From Anthopleura xanthogrammica (lineage: Eukaryota > Cnidaria > Anthozoa > Actiniaria > Actiniidae): DNA of 64,000 nt. Positions 37,201-57,873 of this stretch are shown piece by piece. Under the pieces are notes generated by a model. It made no database searches and was not told the origin of the DNA. It saw only the letters and a program-made list of their open reading frames with translations. Both the position numbers and the translations under genes were made by a program. The DNA lies in contig OZ025213.1 of assembly GCA_964019055.1 (NCBI GenBank), positions 12,248,202 through 12,312,201 on the forward strand, read 5' to 3'. Positions within the stretch are counted from its first letter, which is position 1. Each line of letters starts with the position of its first letter.

Positions 37201-40200
37201 TCTCCTTGTCTTTCGAGCAGAAAGTGGAGAGTCCTTTCTTGGCTCGGTCCGCAGAGGGCACGAGGGTGTCCTTTCATGTAATGTTACACCTTTTTCATCT
37301 GTCGTGCAGACTGGGATAGAGACTTTCTCATTCACAGCTATTTTTGGTTGTACAGGAGCACTAGCAGCGGGTTCAGTTAGAGGTAAAGAAAGTACTTGCA
37401 ATGAACATTTCCTGGCTAAACCAGACAGGACATGACACGTTTCCATGTAGACTTCCTCCAGAGTCCAGCAAGATGTTCCTGGGCCAACTGGTTTCTTGGA
37501 GTAAACACCTGGAAAATGTATGAACACAATGATAAATTGTATGCACTACGCATGCTCCGTCTACTCCATGTGGCATATCCCACATGGCGTAGCTGATGTT
37601 TTTTCGTATTTTTATTAAAACCAGTCACATCTTGCCTGCATCACAGACTTAGGCAAAGATACAGATGCTTATACATAATAGCAATGTAATGGTAGTTGCA
37701 ATTGACCTCCTTATCTTGGCTGTAATGTTTTCCCATTTCAAACCATGTGTCATTCTCTTGAGAATAAGATTCTTTCTTTGAGTTGTATCCATATTCATGT
37801 GTCTTCTCATGTGCAACCGTTAAACAAAGAAATGATACTCTAGGGAATAGCACATGGTCTGAAATGGGAAAACATTACACCCAAGGTAAAGAGGCATAAA
37901 TTACAGTGTAGTCAAAAACATTGACATTGACAAGCATGAGATGTTTTTTTCATCATCACATACATTTTTCAAGAAAATAACATGATGTCATCTATGGCTG
38001 TTATTTTCAAATGCAAGAGAAATTTTTTAAGCTCACCTGATGGGATCCCTTTGCCTGCCAGTCTCTCGCCATTCTCTCCAATAGCCAAGTGGATTAAATA
38101 CAACAGGACAGGCAAAGCTACATGAGGGTTCTTATCACTATTATCAACCAGGCCTGTCACACCTATATGTTCTAATCCACCACAATCACCTTCTTGCTTA
38201 GCTTCAACACTCTTGGAGTATTTACTCAAAGCCACTTCTTCCTTAAGCCTATTTTTAATGTAATAAGCTTGCAATGCTGAGATCTCTTGGAAGTGCACAC
38301 CATATATTCTATTCCCTCCTCTACGAGCACTCCATCCTCGAACAACTTCTACTAGCCCAGTGCTTGGGTTGGCCAGTGAAGGACTTAGAACTACAAAGAA
38401 GACCTTCGAGTTGTTCCTTGGAAGTTCATTAAGCTTTTCTTTCAAAGAAGATTTAGTTTTCAGTGACGAGACTTTATCGATGGTTACTGGAAGAACCATG
38501 AAAGTACAACGTATGTCTGATGCCTTTCTGATGCTTAGGTTTGAAGATACTGCATCTGCTAGGGTTTTTGATACAGATAGATTGTCAGGATTGCTGGAGG
38601 TGGTGTCTTGTTCAACGAGCAAAGCAACAAAGACTTCTGATATTACCAAACCAGGTGGAGAAACCTATTTTAAAAAGAAAAAAAAAAGAGTAAGGATAGC
38701 AAAATTGTACCTTTTCATTTGCATGTGTACCAGCTAAGAATCTTAGCATTTAATACAGCTGCAAAAAGCTAATTAACATAAAAAATTAATTTTGCAGTGA
38801 TTACCTTGTCATCACTGCCTTGTTTCTGGAGCTTTGAGTCCAATAATTGTCCATTAACAACCTCAAGACCCATTTCTCTAGCAAGATCTGGAAATTCTTC
38901 AGTCTGAGCTTTTAAGACACCTTTTCTTAACCTCTCTCCACAAGAATCAACAGAAAAAGAGGCGATTGGAGGGCTCAGCATCGTAGTAATTAGAAGATGA
39001 AGGTCACAGATTTGTGAACCCGTTTCATAAACTTCTCTTGTGCTACCAGTTAGGACACATTTCAGCTTATTCTTGAACCAGCTGGCATCGATGGGCCAAT
39101 CCTGAAATATCCATTCAAGAATTATTTCTAAATCGTTCAAGAAATTTATGGGGTATGGTATGGTAAATTATAGTATGGGTGGCATGCACAGCACTGTTAT
39201 AGCACTGTCACTTCACACCCCTGTTTAATTGGAGTTGGGGTTAAGGCTGGGGTTGTTGGTTTGATTCTTGACTGAAGTGCATTATTTACATTGTATGTAA
39301 GTTGAGTTTGCTTGATGTATTATTCCCTCCCTTGCTACAAGAGTTTTTCTCCAGGTTCTCTGGTTTTCCTCACTCATTGAGTGTTGTAAATAGTAAATGT
39401 AGGAGTAGTGCATGTGGAGCAAACCTCACAGAAGAGCCTCTTATGGGGAGTGAAGTTTGTAAAATGTTTATGGTAAAAAAGACCTTAAGATACTCACTTC
39501 ATGAGAACAGTCTAGCTTGAGAGTGAAACAAGATGATACATGAATTCCTTCTATGTTATCCCCAAATGCATCTTGACAAGCTAATGTCACATCATGAAGT
39601 GAACAGAATTCTTCAAAGCCATGTACTTTGCTGATGTTGGTTGGTGTACAAGAGAAAACCTGACCTTGACAGCTGGAATGACTGCTCAGGACACCAACAA
39701 CTTCAACTAGAAAATAAAACAAACAGTGTTAACTTTGATGTTTATGTAGCGCCTCCTAAGCAGATTTTCTTAGGCTCGTCACTCAACATTTCTCTAGCAA
39801 CAAGAGACAAACATTGCATGAAAAAATGAAAACCCTAAGAACATCTGCGTAGGAGACTATTGTTCATGCTGCTTGGAATATGTATTTTACTGCGATTCTC
39901 AATATTCTTCGAACTCAGACATTTCAATGGCTTGTTGTGTAATTGGTTTTTCACTGGTGTCAATCAAAACTAATCAGTTGGTACCTTTTATATTTTTGAC
40001 TGATGGCAATGAAAACCCAAATTCAAGTGGGCAACCCACAACTACCAAATTTGCAGAATATTGAGAATCACAGTAAAGATCATGTTTGTGTTTTTTCTCT
40101 GTTCCTGATTGGTACTAGGAACTCAGATTTTTTCTTAAAAATCACCATGACCCACCTCACCACAACCATCATCATCGTCATCCCCTCCCCTTGGCCACAC

Positions 40201-42842
40201 CCATTCACTTACCTTTAGACGAATAAGACTTGAGAAACCCCAACCTTGCAATACATTGCATTAAATCATAGCGACTCACAAAGTCTTGTGTGATTACTAC
40301 AAAGTCTCTTCTCTTATCACCTGCAATTTAAATAATGTGAAATTATTATCTGGAAACATCCCCAGGGATATCATTAACATTTCAAGTACGCAAATGGTTT
40401 ACTTAATTTAGGCAGCTGTATCAATCAAGGGTTGTACAATTGGGATGCAGGATATCAAAAGTAGGCAGTTTTCTGCGGCTCAAATATGATAAGTAGATGT
40501 CGAAGTTTGTTAGTTGCTGGCTTCTAATGAAATCCCTGCATTCCATTTTTCATGAGCAAAATTAGATTACTCGTACTGTTAAAATTAAAAATAGTGTTCA
40601 ACATCTATCTAGAAATGTATGGCTTACCATACTCAGCAAGGAATGCAGCTTTTAGGAACAAATCAAGCCACTCTCCAAGCTGTGACTGGGAATCCTTGAG
40701 GTTAAATACTGCTAATACCTACAATAACAGAATTATTTTCACTTATTTGTAAAATTCATCAAAATGCAAAAAGAGTTGGTACAAACTGGAGGATTTCAGA
40801 CAAAGAATAAGTTGATTATATGTTTCATCATCTATGTGTTTAATGACCCTCCTAGCAATCCACCACTTTCCATACATCAGTTCACTTCTGACATTATTTC
40901 AAGCCCTGTTATATACCATATCTTCATCTAGATTATCATTTTGTACTCATTAGATACCTTTTTGGTTCCAATTGGCAATCTTTTTGACTCAGTGATCTTT
41001 TGGCTTTCAATCTTGTGTGGAGTATCAGAGTAGACACATTCTAAGGTCTGTGCTTTCATAAAATTATGAACTTCTTTCCCAACATGGTTTTCCAAGGTCC
41101 TTACATTTCTCAGAGTATTCAGTATCCAGGATGGCTTGGCTTTTTAAACAAAAGATGCATAATTAACATGACTGTATTGTCGTTAAAGATTTACAGTGCA
41201 ATCACTATATAACTGGGGCCACTTAGTCAGTGAGAACCAGTCAGTAGAATGGAAACAACTTTGTGCTGGTTGAGCCAATCAGAGAACATCAAGAAAACAA
41301 TAGAATTTCAACATTGAGTCCATTGCATGCAACAAGATTATTTTGATTCCCATGAGAAATTTTGTTTTGTAAACAACTTGACTGTGATGTCCAGGTTTCT
41401 GATTGGCTCAACTACCCAAAGTTGGAATGCATTGTTTTCATTCTACATTTGATTGGTTCTTGGGTTCTTGCTGTCTTAATGGCCCTGGTTATAGTAGTCA
41501 CATTGTAACCTTCTGTAAGTTGTAGTTTAATATAATAAGGAATATTGGAAAACACCCCATAGGGATTTGAACAGCCACGTACACAAGCTCAAATTTCTGT
41601 CACAGAGCATGATAAGAAAGTACTGAGTCCTTACGCATTTTTGCCTCCTCCAAAAATTCATCTGACACTTTTTCCTTCAATATTTCTATGGAAATATAAG
41701 TATTCTGATATTTCCTTTGATTTCCTATTCCCTGTCCCATTTTTGCAGGACTTAGTTTCCAAGAATGCTTTGTGAGATTTGATGCACTTTTTCTATTTCC
41801 TAGGGGTTATGGTGTCTGATGAGAGTACATTTTTTTTTAATTTGGCAAACATTTGACAAAAGCTCTCTGTTTCAGCAGCCAGAGAGAGAGAGAGCTATAG
41901 TTGACGTAAGCCTAGAAGTAAACAAGAGATACCTTGTATGGCTGTTCCATGTTCAGAGCATTGTGGAAAGTCACATCTGATGTACCTTGTATCACTGGAT
42001 AGGTCACATGCAAACACTGTACTGGAGTAATTCACCTTTGGGAGGAAGAAAAAGGAAGAAAAAGGAAGAAAAAAAAATATAAGAAAAAAAAGGAAATGGA
42101 TCAATATCTTTGACCATGAGGATTCCATGATCAAACTTTGGTATTACATCCTCATAAAGAAAACTGAATTCAAAGAGAAATAATTACATGATGATCATAC
42201 TTTTTGGCTCTTTCTCAGTATAGTAAATAACTTATCTAATTTAGTTGACGTCAACTATTCATCAGTGTGACTAAACGTGCTATATCAACCATGCACTCAA
42301 GTATCTATCTAGAGACAATTAAATTATTGATCATTTGTTTTATAAGTAAGACTTTTTTATCAACTATACTTAAACCAGGTTAAGACCCTACAAGAAATCT
42401 TTGCTTAGGTTAATAAGCTAATTTTAATAAGCTAATTTTAATGAGCTTAGGCTAATTAACTTAAGCAAAGGTTTCTTGTAGGGTCTTCTTACTTGATAAA
42501 AAAAAGTCTAACTCATAAAACACCACGACAAAAATTGCGTCTTCATCAACTAACAACATATAAAAACTAGAATTAATGATTTCTTTGATTCGCTTTGATT
42601 TCGGTTCTGATCAATCTTTGCCAAATGCAATGAATTTTTACATGAACAATCAATTTCAAATAACAAAATTTTTCTGTTTTTCTTCAACAAAACGATTTCC
42701 CATCCTTTGCGTATTTTTACAGATTGATGCGAAATATCTAAAGAAGGCTAAAAGAGCAGGTCTTTCGCATGTTGATCGCTTAATTCTATCAAACAAATAC
42801 CTTAGCGTCATTCCTGTCTTTTTCTTTCTCCTCTTCCGCCAT
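28241..42842 (-). CDS. AOPEP: Fusion gene: novel nuclear-type protein + aminopeptidase O
   Basis: Model of 24 exons, 1903 residues, coordinates high to low: 42801-42842, 41933-42035, 40958-41139, 40628-40718, 40213-40320, 39498-39706, 38805-39101, 38037-38664, 35069-37508, 34445-34626, 33333-33630, 32384-32570, 31969-32075, 31838-31863, 31643-31752, 31310-31417, 30977-31023, 30568-30607, 30188-30250, 29993-30082, 29191-29307, 29012-29049, 28669-28717, 28241-28390. Phases agree throughout. From about residue 1064 (DVPLMANVEEVHV) the protein matches aminopeptidase O, an M1 zinc metallopeptidase of about 820 residues in mammals: PCQEPPVAMSTWQA, HEVSH at 1550-1554, zinc ligand Glu 1573 in WLSEGFATYMED, QVHYLKGYFLL with the likely catalytic Tyr near 1668, and RHRWCELVVKHK in the C-terminal helical domain. 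Residues 1-1063 are unrecognised. Exon 18's acceptor has an alternative 4 bp upstream, but it breaks the frame. Confidence 0.85.
29791..29933. repeat. Palindromic MITE-like element in AOPEP intron
   Basis: Arms CTCGAGGTCC, CCAAATATTTTCCCGTTCGG and TTATTGACTGAG are mirrored around a GAACTCGCTGCGCTCGTTCC centre. Total length is about 143 bp. A partial GTTCGGACTCG motif also occurs at 29672-29698. Confidence 0.85.
30790..30960. repeat. MITE-like family B copy in AOPEP intron
   Basis: Arms TTTTCCCATTTCAGACCACA and TGGTCTGTAATGGGAAAAC flank the ATGAATATGGATGCAACTC core. One end lies 16 bp from the splice donor of AOPEP exon 17 (30977), so the insertion is close to the exon. Confidence 0.8.
32139..32331. 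repeat. ATGATGATAC/ATGATAC array in AOPEP intron
   Basis: About 19 units of TGATGATACA with 7- and 10-bp variants. His-Val-Ser-type open frames on the minus strand are artefacts of the array. Confidence 0.95.
32648..33110. repeat. GTGGT-type minisatellite in AOPEP intron
   Basis: About 460 bp of GTGGT pentamers with higher-order units containing GTATGGTGTGATGTGG and GGCGTAATATGATGTGG. The plus strand is G/T-rich. It gives long spurious open frames on both strands. Confidence 0.95.
33690..34033. repeat. TTCG array, 86 perfect units, in AOPEP intron
   Basis: A 344-bp array without interruption, ending about 60 bp upstream of the splice acceptor of AOPEP exon 11 (33630, minus strand). Each unit contains one CpG. 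Its degenerate flank is TCAT/GATT, showing the array probably grew from a TCAT repeat. Confidence 0.97.
37702..37895. repeat. MITE-like family B copy in fusion-gene intron 8
   Basis: Terminal arms GTAATGTTTTCCCATTTCAA and TGAAATGGGAAAACATTAC are nearly perfect complements. The core matches copies at 30.8 and 55.1 kb. It occupies the intron that joins the unrecognised half to the 2440-bp exon. Confidence 0.85.
39215..39380 (+). mobile_element. Possible SINE fragment in fusion-gene intron
   Basis: GGGGTTGTTGGTTTGATTC resembles a degenerate B box, and a TTCTCCAGGTTCTCTGGTTT block downstream is typical of the conserved body of many invertebrate SINEs. There is no clear A box. Confidence 0.35.
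41205..41511. repeat. Inverted-repeat element, family D, in intron 2
   Basis: Arms CACTATATAACTGGGGCCA and TGGCCCTGGTTATAGTAGT mirror each other. Inner parts GAGCCAATCAGAGAAC and TTCTGATTGGCTCAAC are also complementary. Same family as 556-880. Confidence 0.7.
42337..42522. repeat. Palindromic MITE-like element in intron 1
   Basis: Arms AGACTTTTTTATCAA and TTGATAAAAAAAAGTCT, with inner arms GACCCTACAAGAAA and TTTCTTGTAGGGTC. The element is about 185 bp and lies 280 bp from the first exon of the fusion gene. Confidence 0.8.
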
Positions 42843-42915
42843 CTTGGATTCTCCATTAGTGAGCCAGCTGATCAACTAGCCAGCGGTATCTCCATGGCTT
42901 CACAAAGAAAACAAA
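42843..42915. promoter_or_regulatory. Divergent promoter between AOPEP fusion and ZMYND10
   Basis: Only 73 bp separate the two start codons. Both lie in TISU-like contexts: CAAGATGGCGGA on minus (42842) and CAAAATGGCGGA on plus (42916), close to the SAASATGGCGGC consensus of genes with very short leaders. The YY1 core is part of the same motif. No TATA box is seen. Confidence 0.6.
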
Positions 42916-53840
<10,925 letters not shown>

Positions 53841-54933
53841 AATACTCTTGGATCCAAACTTTGCAGGACAAGGCTCAATACTTTTCATATCTTATTTTAA
53901 ACTTCAAGTCGTGTAAATAACCTTGTAAATAAGATCCATATTCATGTATTCGCGCAAGGGTTATCGACATGACAACGGAACAATGAACAATGAACGGAAC
54001 AAAGGGAATGACACGTGCTCTGAAATAGGAACAACCGTTCCCAATACGTACGCTTCTTCGTGTCCAAGTTCAGTTGCCTCCTTCTCTTTGAAGTTCTAGA
54101 ATGGGGCTTATAGACCGCTTTGGGTTGCCAGCACTTTCATTTGATTTTCGAAGGTGCCATCTCTTCCCTCAGTAGAACCAAACCCCTTCCCCTCTCCTAG
54201 CAGGTTGGAACCACAGGGTTGTTTTTGGGGGGGGGGGGGGTAACTGTGAACCCGCCCTTAACTGCACGGGACTTCTTCAACAGATGCTGTAGTTGGCTAA
54301 ATAGCGTCTCTGTTAATGTAGATCGAAGTGACTCATTTGTTTCTCTGGCGAATCCTTTCCGACACGAAGTCCAAAATCTGCTCTTTCTTCAAGACCTTTA
54401 GTCCGCAAGGAAATTTAAGCGAAGTTTGTCCATCATGAAAGTTTCTCAGAATAGTCTACTGAATAATAGCCTGAGTATCCCTCCCTTTCCCCTCTCCCCA
54501 GGCTCCCCGCTTCGAAGGTCTGATACTCGGGCTAACTGAATGACAGTATGCTTCTAACAGCTTGAATATTTTGGACACAGCTGGGCGAGACCATCAGCAA
54601 AAAAGACCGGGCTCATTTTTAAAAATAAAAAATATATAGCAACTCAAATACAGTATCACGTTTGTAGCCGTCAAAAAATAATTTATAATATACCATCGAC
54701 CTAAAAAACTGACTGCATACTTCTGGTTAGGTTCATGATGAATTTGCAGAAAAGGTTATTACATCCTGGTCAAAAGTAGGAAGCGTTGCATGGACTATAT
54801 TACTTTATGCACTGTCCTAACCCTTAACATTCCCATATCAGTCCTATTTACTAGCCCAACGTCGGACATTTTTCAGCAGATAGAAACCTTCTGGGAAAAT
54901 TCCATCGGCTTCTCGCTAACTCGGAATTTCATT
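53841..54933. other. Intergenic DNA, no gene seen
   Basis: 3' flank of ZMYND10. It contains a worn family B fragment (about 53930-54042), a G12 run at 54229-54240 and no recognisable gene. No canonical AATAAA is seen close to the ZMYND10 stop; AAATAAG at 53923 may serve. Confidence 0.4.
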
Positions 54934-55450
54934 ACAGTCAAAACAGCTCAAGCGTACCCCCGTAGGCTCCATTAATGATTTCATTATTCGAATATTGAGT
55001 TGATTATTCACTCTGAGTTTTCATTAAAAAATCGGAAGACTCCAAACTTAACATTTATTTCACCCTAAAATTCTAAGGGATGCCTTTCTGGGGAGCTTTT
55101 CTACCTTGACATGGCAATAGACCTCATCGGCTTGGATGTAATGTTGTCCCATTTCAGACCACGTGTCATTCCCCAGAGTATCATTTCATTGTTTAACGGT
55201 TGCGCATGAGAAGATACATGAATATGGATACAACTCAAACAAAGAATCTTATTCTCAAGAGAATGACACGTGGTCTGAAATGGGACAACATTACTCCAAG
55301 CCGATGAGGTCTATTGTTGAAGAATCCAATCAAAACTCAAGTAGATATTTTATTTTCTAGTTTGGAGTCAGAGTGAATAATGAACTCAATATTCGAATAA
55401 TAAGTTCATTAATGGATTCCAGGGGGGTACGCTTGAGCCGTTTTGACTGT
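54934..55450. mobile_element. Inverted-repeat element split by a family B insertion
   Basis: Outer arms ACAGTCAAAACAGCTCAAGC and GCTTGAGCCGTTTTGACTGT are near-perfect complements. Next inner parts TTATTCGAATATTGAGTT and AACTCAATATTCGAATAA also match. Between them lies a complete family B element (55120-55314), so this is a nested insertion. Confidence 0.9.
55120..55314. repeat. Complete family B MITE-like element
   Basis: The best-preserved copy. Arms AATAGACCTCATCGGCTTGG and CCAAGCCGATGAGGTCTATT, then ATGTTGTCCCATTTCAGACC and GGTCTGAAATGGGACAACAT, are almost perfect. Both arms contain a CACGTG E-box. The central core is non-palindromic. Confidence 0.93.
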
Positions 55451-56006
55451 AAACACTGCTAGAGATAAAATAAGTGATTAAATTCAATAATTTCCAGAAT
55501 TTGAAACATTTTCTTGAGTTTTTTTACCATTGCCGGAAAAATCTCATTCCTACCTACTTTAGGGATTCTATTTCCCATTCCTATTCCCAGTGACCTCAAT
55601 CCCACGCATGCAATTATCACGCAGAAACTGCAGGCCCCTAAAGAGGTCATTAATCTCACTCTTTTTTAATTCAATTTAATTTTTATTTATTTATTTATTT
55701 ATTTATTATTAAATAAACTAGTTTAACCCAACAAATCCATTTTTTTTTTTTTTTTTGCTGGAAATCGAAGCGTTTTCCCGAGTATTTGGAAAGTCGCGGT
55801 CAAAAAGCAGGGGCATTGATCCCTGACGTAACTGGTATAAACATTTCAAAATGACGCATGCGCAGAGCGTCGCATCATCGCGTCCTATTCAAAGGCTTTC
55901 TATAGTCCTCGTTCTAGCATACAACGCTTTGTAGAGACTGCTCACTGCTAAAGGATATATACCAAGACTCCACGCTTCCAAATTTCCAAGATCTCAACAC
56001 ATCACG
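55451..56006. other. Intergenic DNA and upstream region of HMG module 1
   Basis: ATTT-rich stretch at 55683-55712 and T17 at 55741-55757. GCATGCGCAG, an NRF1-type site, lies at 55854-55863, about 150 bp before the first HMG start codon, and is a plausible promoter element. Confidence 0.45.
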
Positions 56007-56880
56007 ATGGAAGGTACTTATTCAATCCCATCTTTGCAAATATGTTTTCCCCTTCGTATATAGCTTTAAATCATAGAACATTTAGCCAGAATTCCGCTTT
56101 GAATAATTTTCGGCGTCAGCGTTCGTACTCGAACGACTCTTGTATAGAAATGTTTCAAATAGAGGAAATGTATGGACGGTACAGATACAAGAAATGTATG
56201 TGTAAATTCATGTGTACTATGCTGACTTACAAAAAGCCAAACTTCCCCAAGTCGACTTGGTAGATTTCAAATCGCAATCGAAAACAGAAGATTACTGTAC
56301 AAATAACGGCCATAAAACATGTGCGCTCGAATTTTTGGAGGCTTTTGTGCTTGGATCTGCTGTTCGTGTTGGGTGCGCGGCGCTTGATAGTAGTAGAGTT
56401 AATGTATGGATCCTAGAAGTGTGTAGTGAATATACAAGATTCAGTTAGGAACGGTTCGGGGAGGGGACAGGGGACGGGGATAGCCTTCTTGGAAAGAAGT
56501 ATACAACCGCTTGGTTCAATTTAATTACCACTCTAGGGCTAGGCTAGAATTTCGATAAACCTTCGATTTTAATCCAAATCATTTTTTTTTTGGTGCACGC
56601 AGGAAAAACAAAAAAGCGACCAGGGCAGGCCATCAAGGGTAGAGCCAAGAAAAAGACCAAGGCTATTGATGATGGCGTACCCAAGATCAAACGACCTCTC
56701 TCGGCTTACTTGTATTTCACGAAGGACTTTCGTGCAGAAAGGGCAGCAAAGGGACTTGATAACTCGAAAGTGAATGAAGTTGCCAAGTGTGCTGGAGAAA
56801 GATGGAGAGGCATGAATGACAACGACAAAAAACCTTATGAAGTGAAAGCAAGAGCCGACAAGGAAAGATATCATCAACAG
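56007..56880 (+). CDS. HMG-box module 1 (first exon + box A), HMGB-like
   Basis: Two exons: 56007-56013 (Met-Glu plus one base) and 56603-56880. They encode 95 residues: a basic leader (KTKKRPGQAIKGRAKKKTK) and one HMG box (KIKRPLSAYLYFTKDFR, VNEVAKCAGERWRGM, KKPYEVKARADKERYHQQ). HMG boxes bind and bend DNA in the minor groove, in the nucleus. The exon ends in a donor (GTAAAA) in phase 0. No box B or acidic tail is found before the next gene. If the intron is read through, a stop occurs about 28 codons later (56967). Alternatively this module splices to the shared exons at 59615, 60825 and 61551, giving 227 residues, close to HMGB1 size. Exon phases and the Met-Glu-Gly junction match the second module, so the two arose by duplication. 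Confidence 0.75.
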
Positions 56881-56967
56881 GTAAAAACAGAAACATTAGT
56901 TTATTCCTTTCTCTGTAAACCTATAAAAACATGGAGGCAACAACGACTGGGGATGCGGAGTCTATAA

Positions 56968-57873
56968 AATATTGGGGTCAAGCCAGTAGCCACCTAATAT
57001 ACTTGGCTATTAAAAATACTTTTTTTTTTAAATAATATCAATTCTAGAATGGAAACAGTTGTTAGCTGCAATCGGATTTAAAAAATCTTAAACTTGGAAA
57101 AGCCCGATAAAAGCTGTTTTTGTTCAAAAAATATATAGTTTTTTTTCTAAAACTTTTTCGTTTCTGTAATTTATAATTAACACTTGTCCATGAATTAATT
57201 ATTGTGCAAGGAGCTAAAGTTTATAGCAACCATTGCTTTCTTTTTATTCACTCTAAACTGAAGATATAAGTGAAATTTATACTAGATAGTTTTCTTTCAG
57301 TCCAAATGAGGTCTGATATAGTATTGCATTTAAATTTATAAAGTAAACAAAGGATCACAACAGCAAGAATAACAAGACAGCCATGAACTACATATTATAA
57401 AGTCCCCGTTGTAATTGTATGGTGATTCATACGGTGCATCAGCTATGAGAACTATAGAGGGGAACTTTACTTTAAGCTGTAGACTGGAAACCGTAAACAA
57501 GCTGGCTAAAGAGAAGATCTTTTCTGGTGGATTTCTTGGTGCCAATAAGACTTACCCGACCTATTTTTCCGGGACCGCCAAGAGATCGAGGATCAATGAG
57601 AGCTTCGCTCCAGAATCGCTAAACTTGGTTGATAAATCAAAATATTTTCCTGTATAAAAAGCGTCGAGAAAAGGTTATTTTGCGAAGATTGTAGAGGTTT
57701 TGCTGTCACTCTCTCGTAACATCAATCAAAGAGAAAAGTAATTGGTAGTGTTGAGCATGCGCAGTGGTCGGCGTCTCACTCAGGTCGCCTCGTGCTTTGG
57801 TGTTGTGTTGTAGCATCTTTCTCTTTACTGCGCGCTGTCTCTGAAACTACCAACTTCCACCTTGCTAAACCGA
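56968..57873. other. Spacer between HMG modules
   Basis: No box B exon is seen. An 80-codon frame at 57415-57657 has no recognisable homology. A GCATGCGCAG site at 57755-57764 lies about 110 bp before the second HMG start codon. Confidence 0.45.

Larger units (their letters stand above)
35980..42842 (-). other. Unrecognised N-terminal half of the AOPEP fusion
   Basis: Nine exons encode about 1063 residues ahead of aminopeptidase O. Residues 1-553 look globular. Around 150-190 the pattern RRDFVVITQDF, a helix, then SKVEVVGVLSS suggests alternating strands and helices of a Rossmann or vWA-like fold, but I cannot name a family. From about 600 to 1060 the protein is disordered and Ser/Lys-rich, with several SPxK/R sites (SPPKKRS, ESPAKRL, SPKLRRK, SPRKLEK) and basic nuclear-signal-like runs (KTKKRKIF). 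This fits a nuclear, CDK-regulated protein. No stop codon separates it from AOPEP: one 2440-bp exon (35069-37508) carries both the disordered tail and the AOPEP start. Weak resemblance to replication-initiation proteins such as MTBP was considered but is not demonstrable by eye. Confidence 0.7.

Noticed and set aside
35980..42842. Idea that the unrecognised half is FANCC, the neighbour of AOPEP in human
   Set aside because: No stretch resembles FANCC, and gene order alone is not evidence. The identity is left open.
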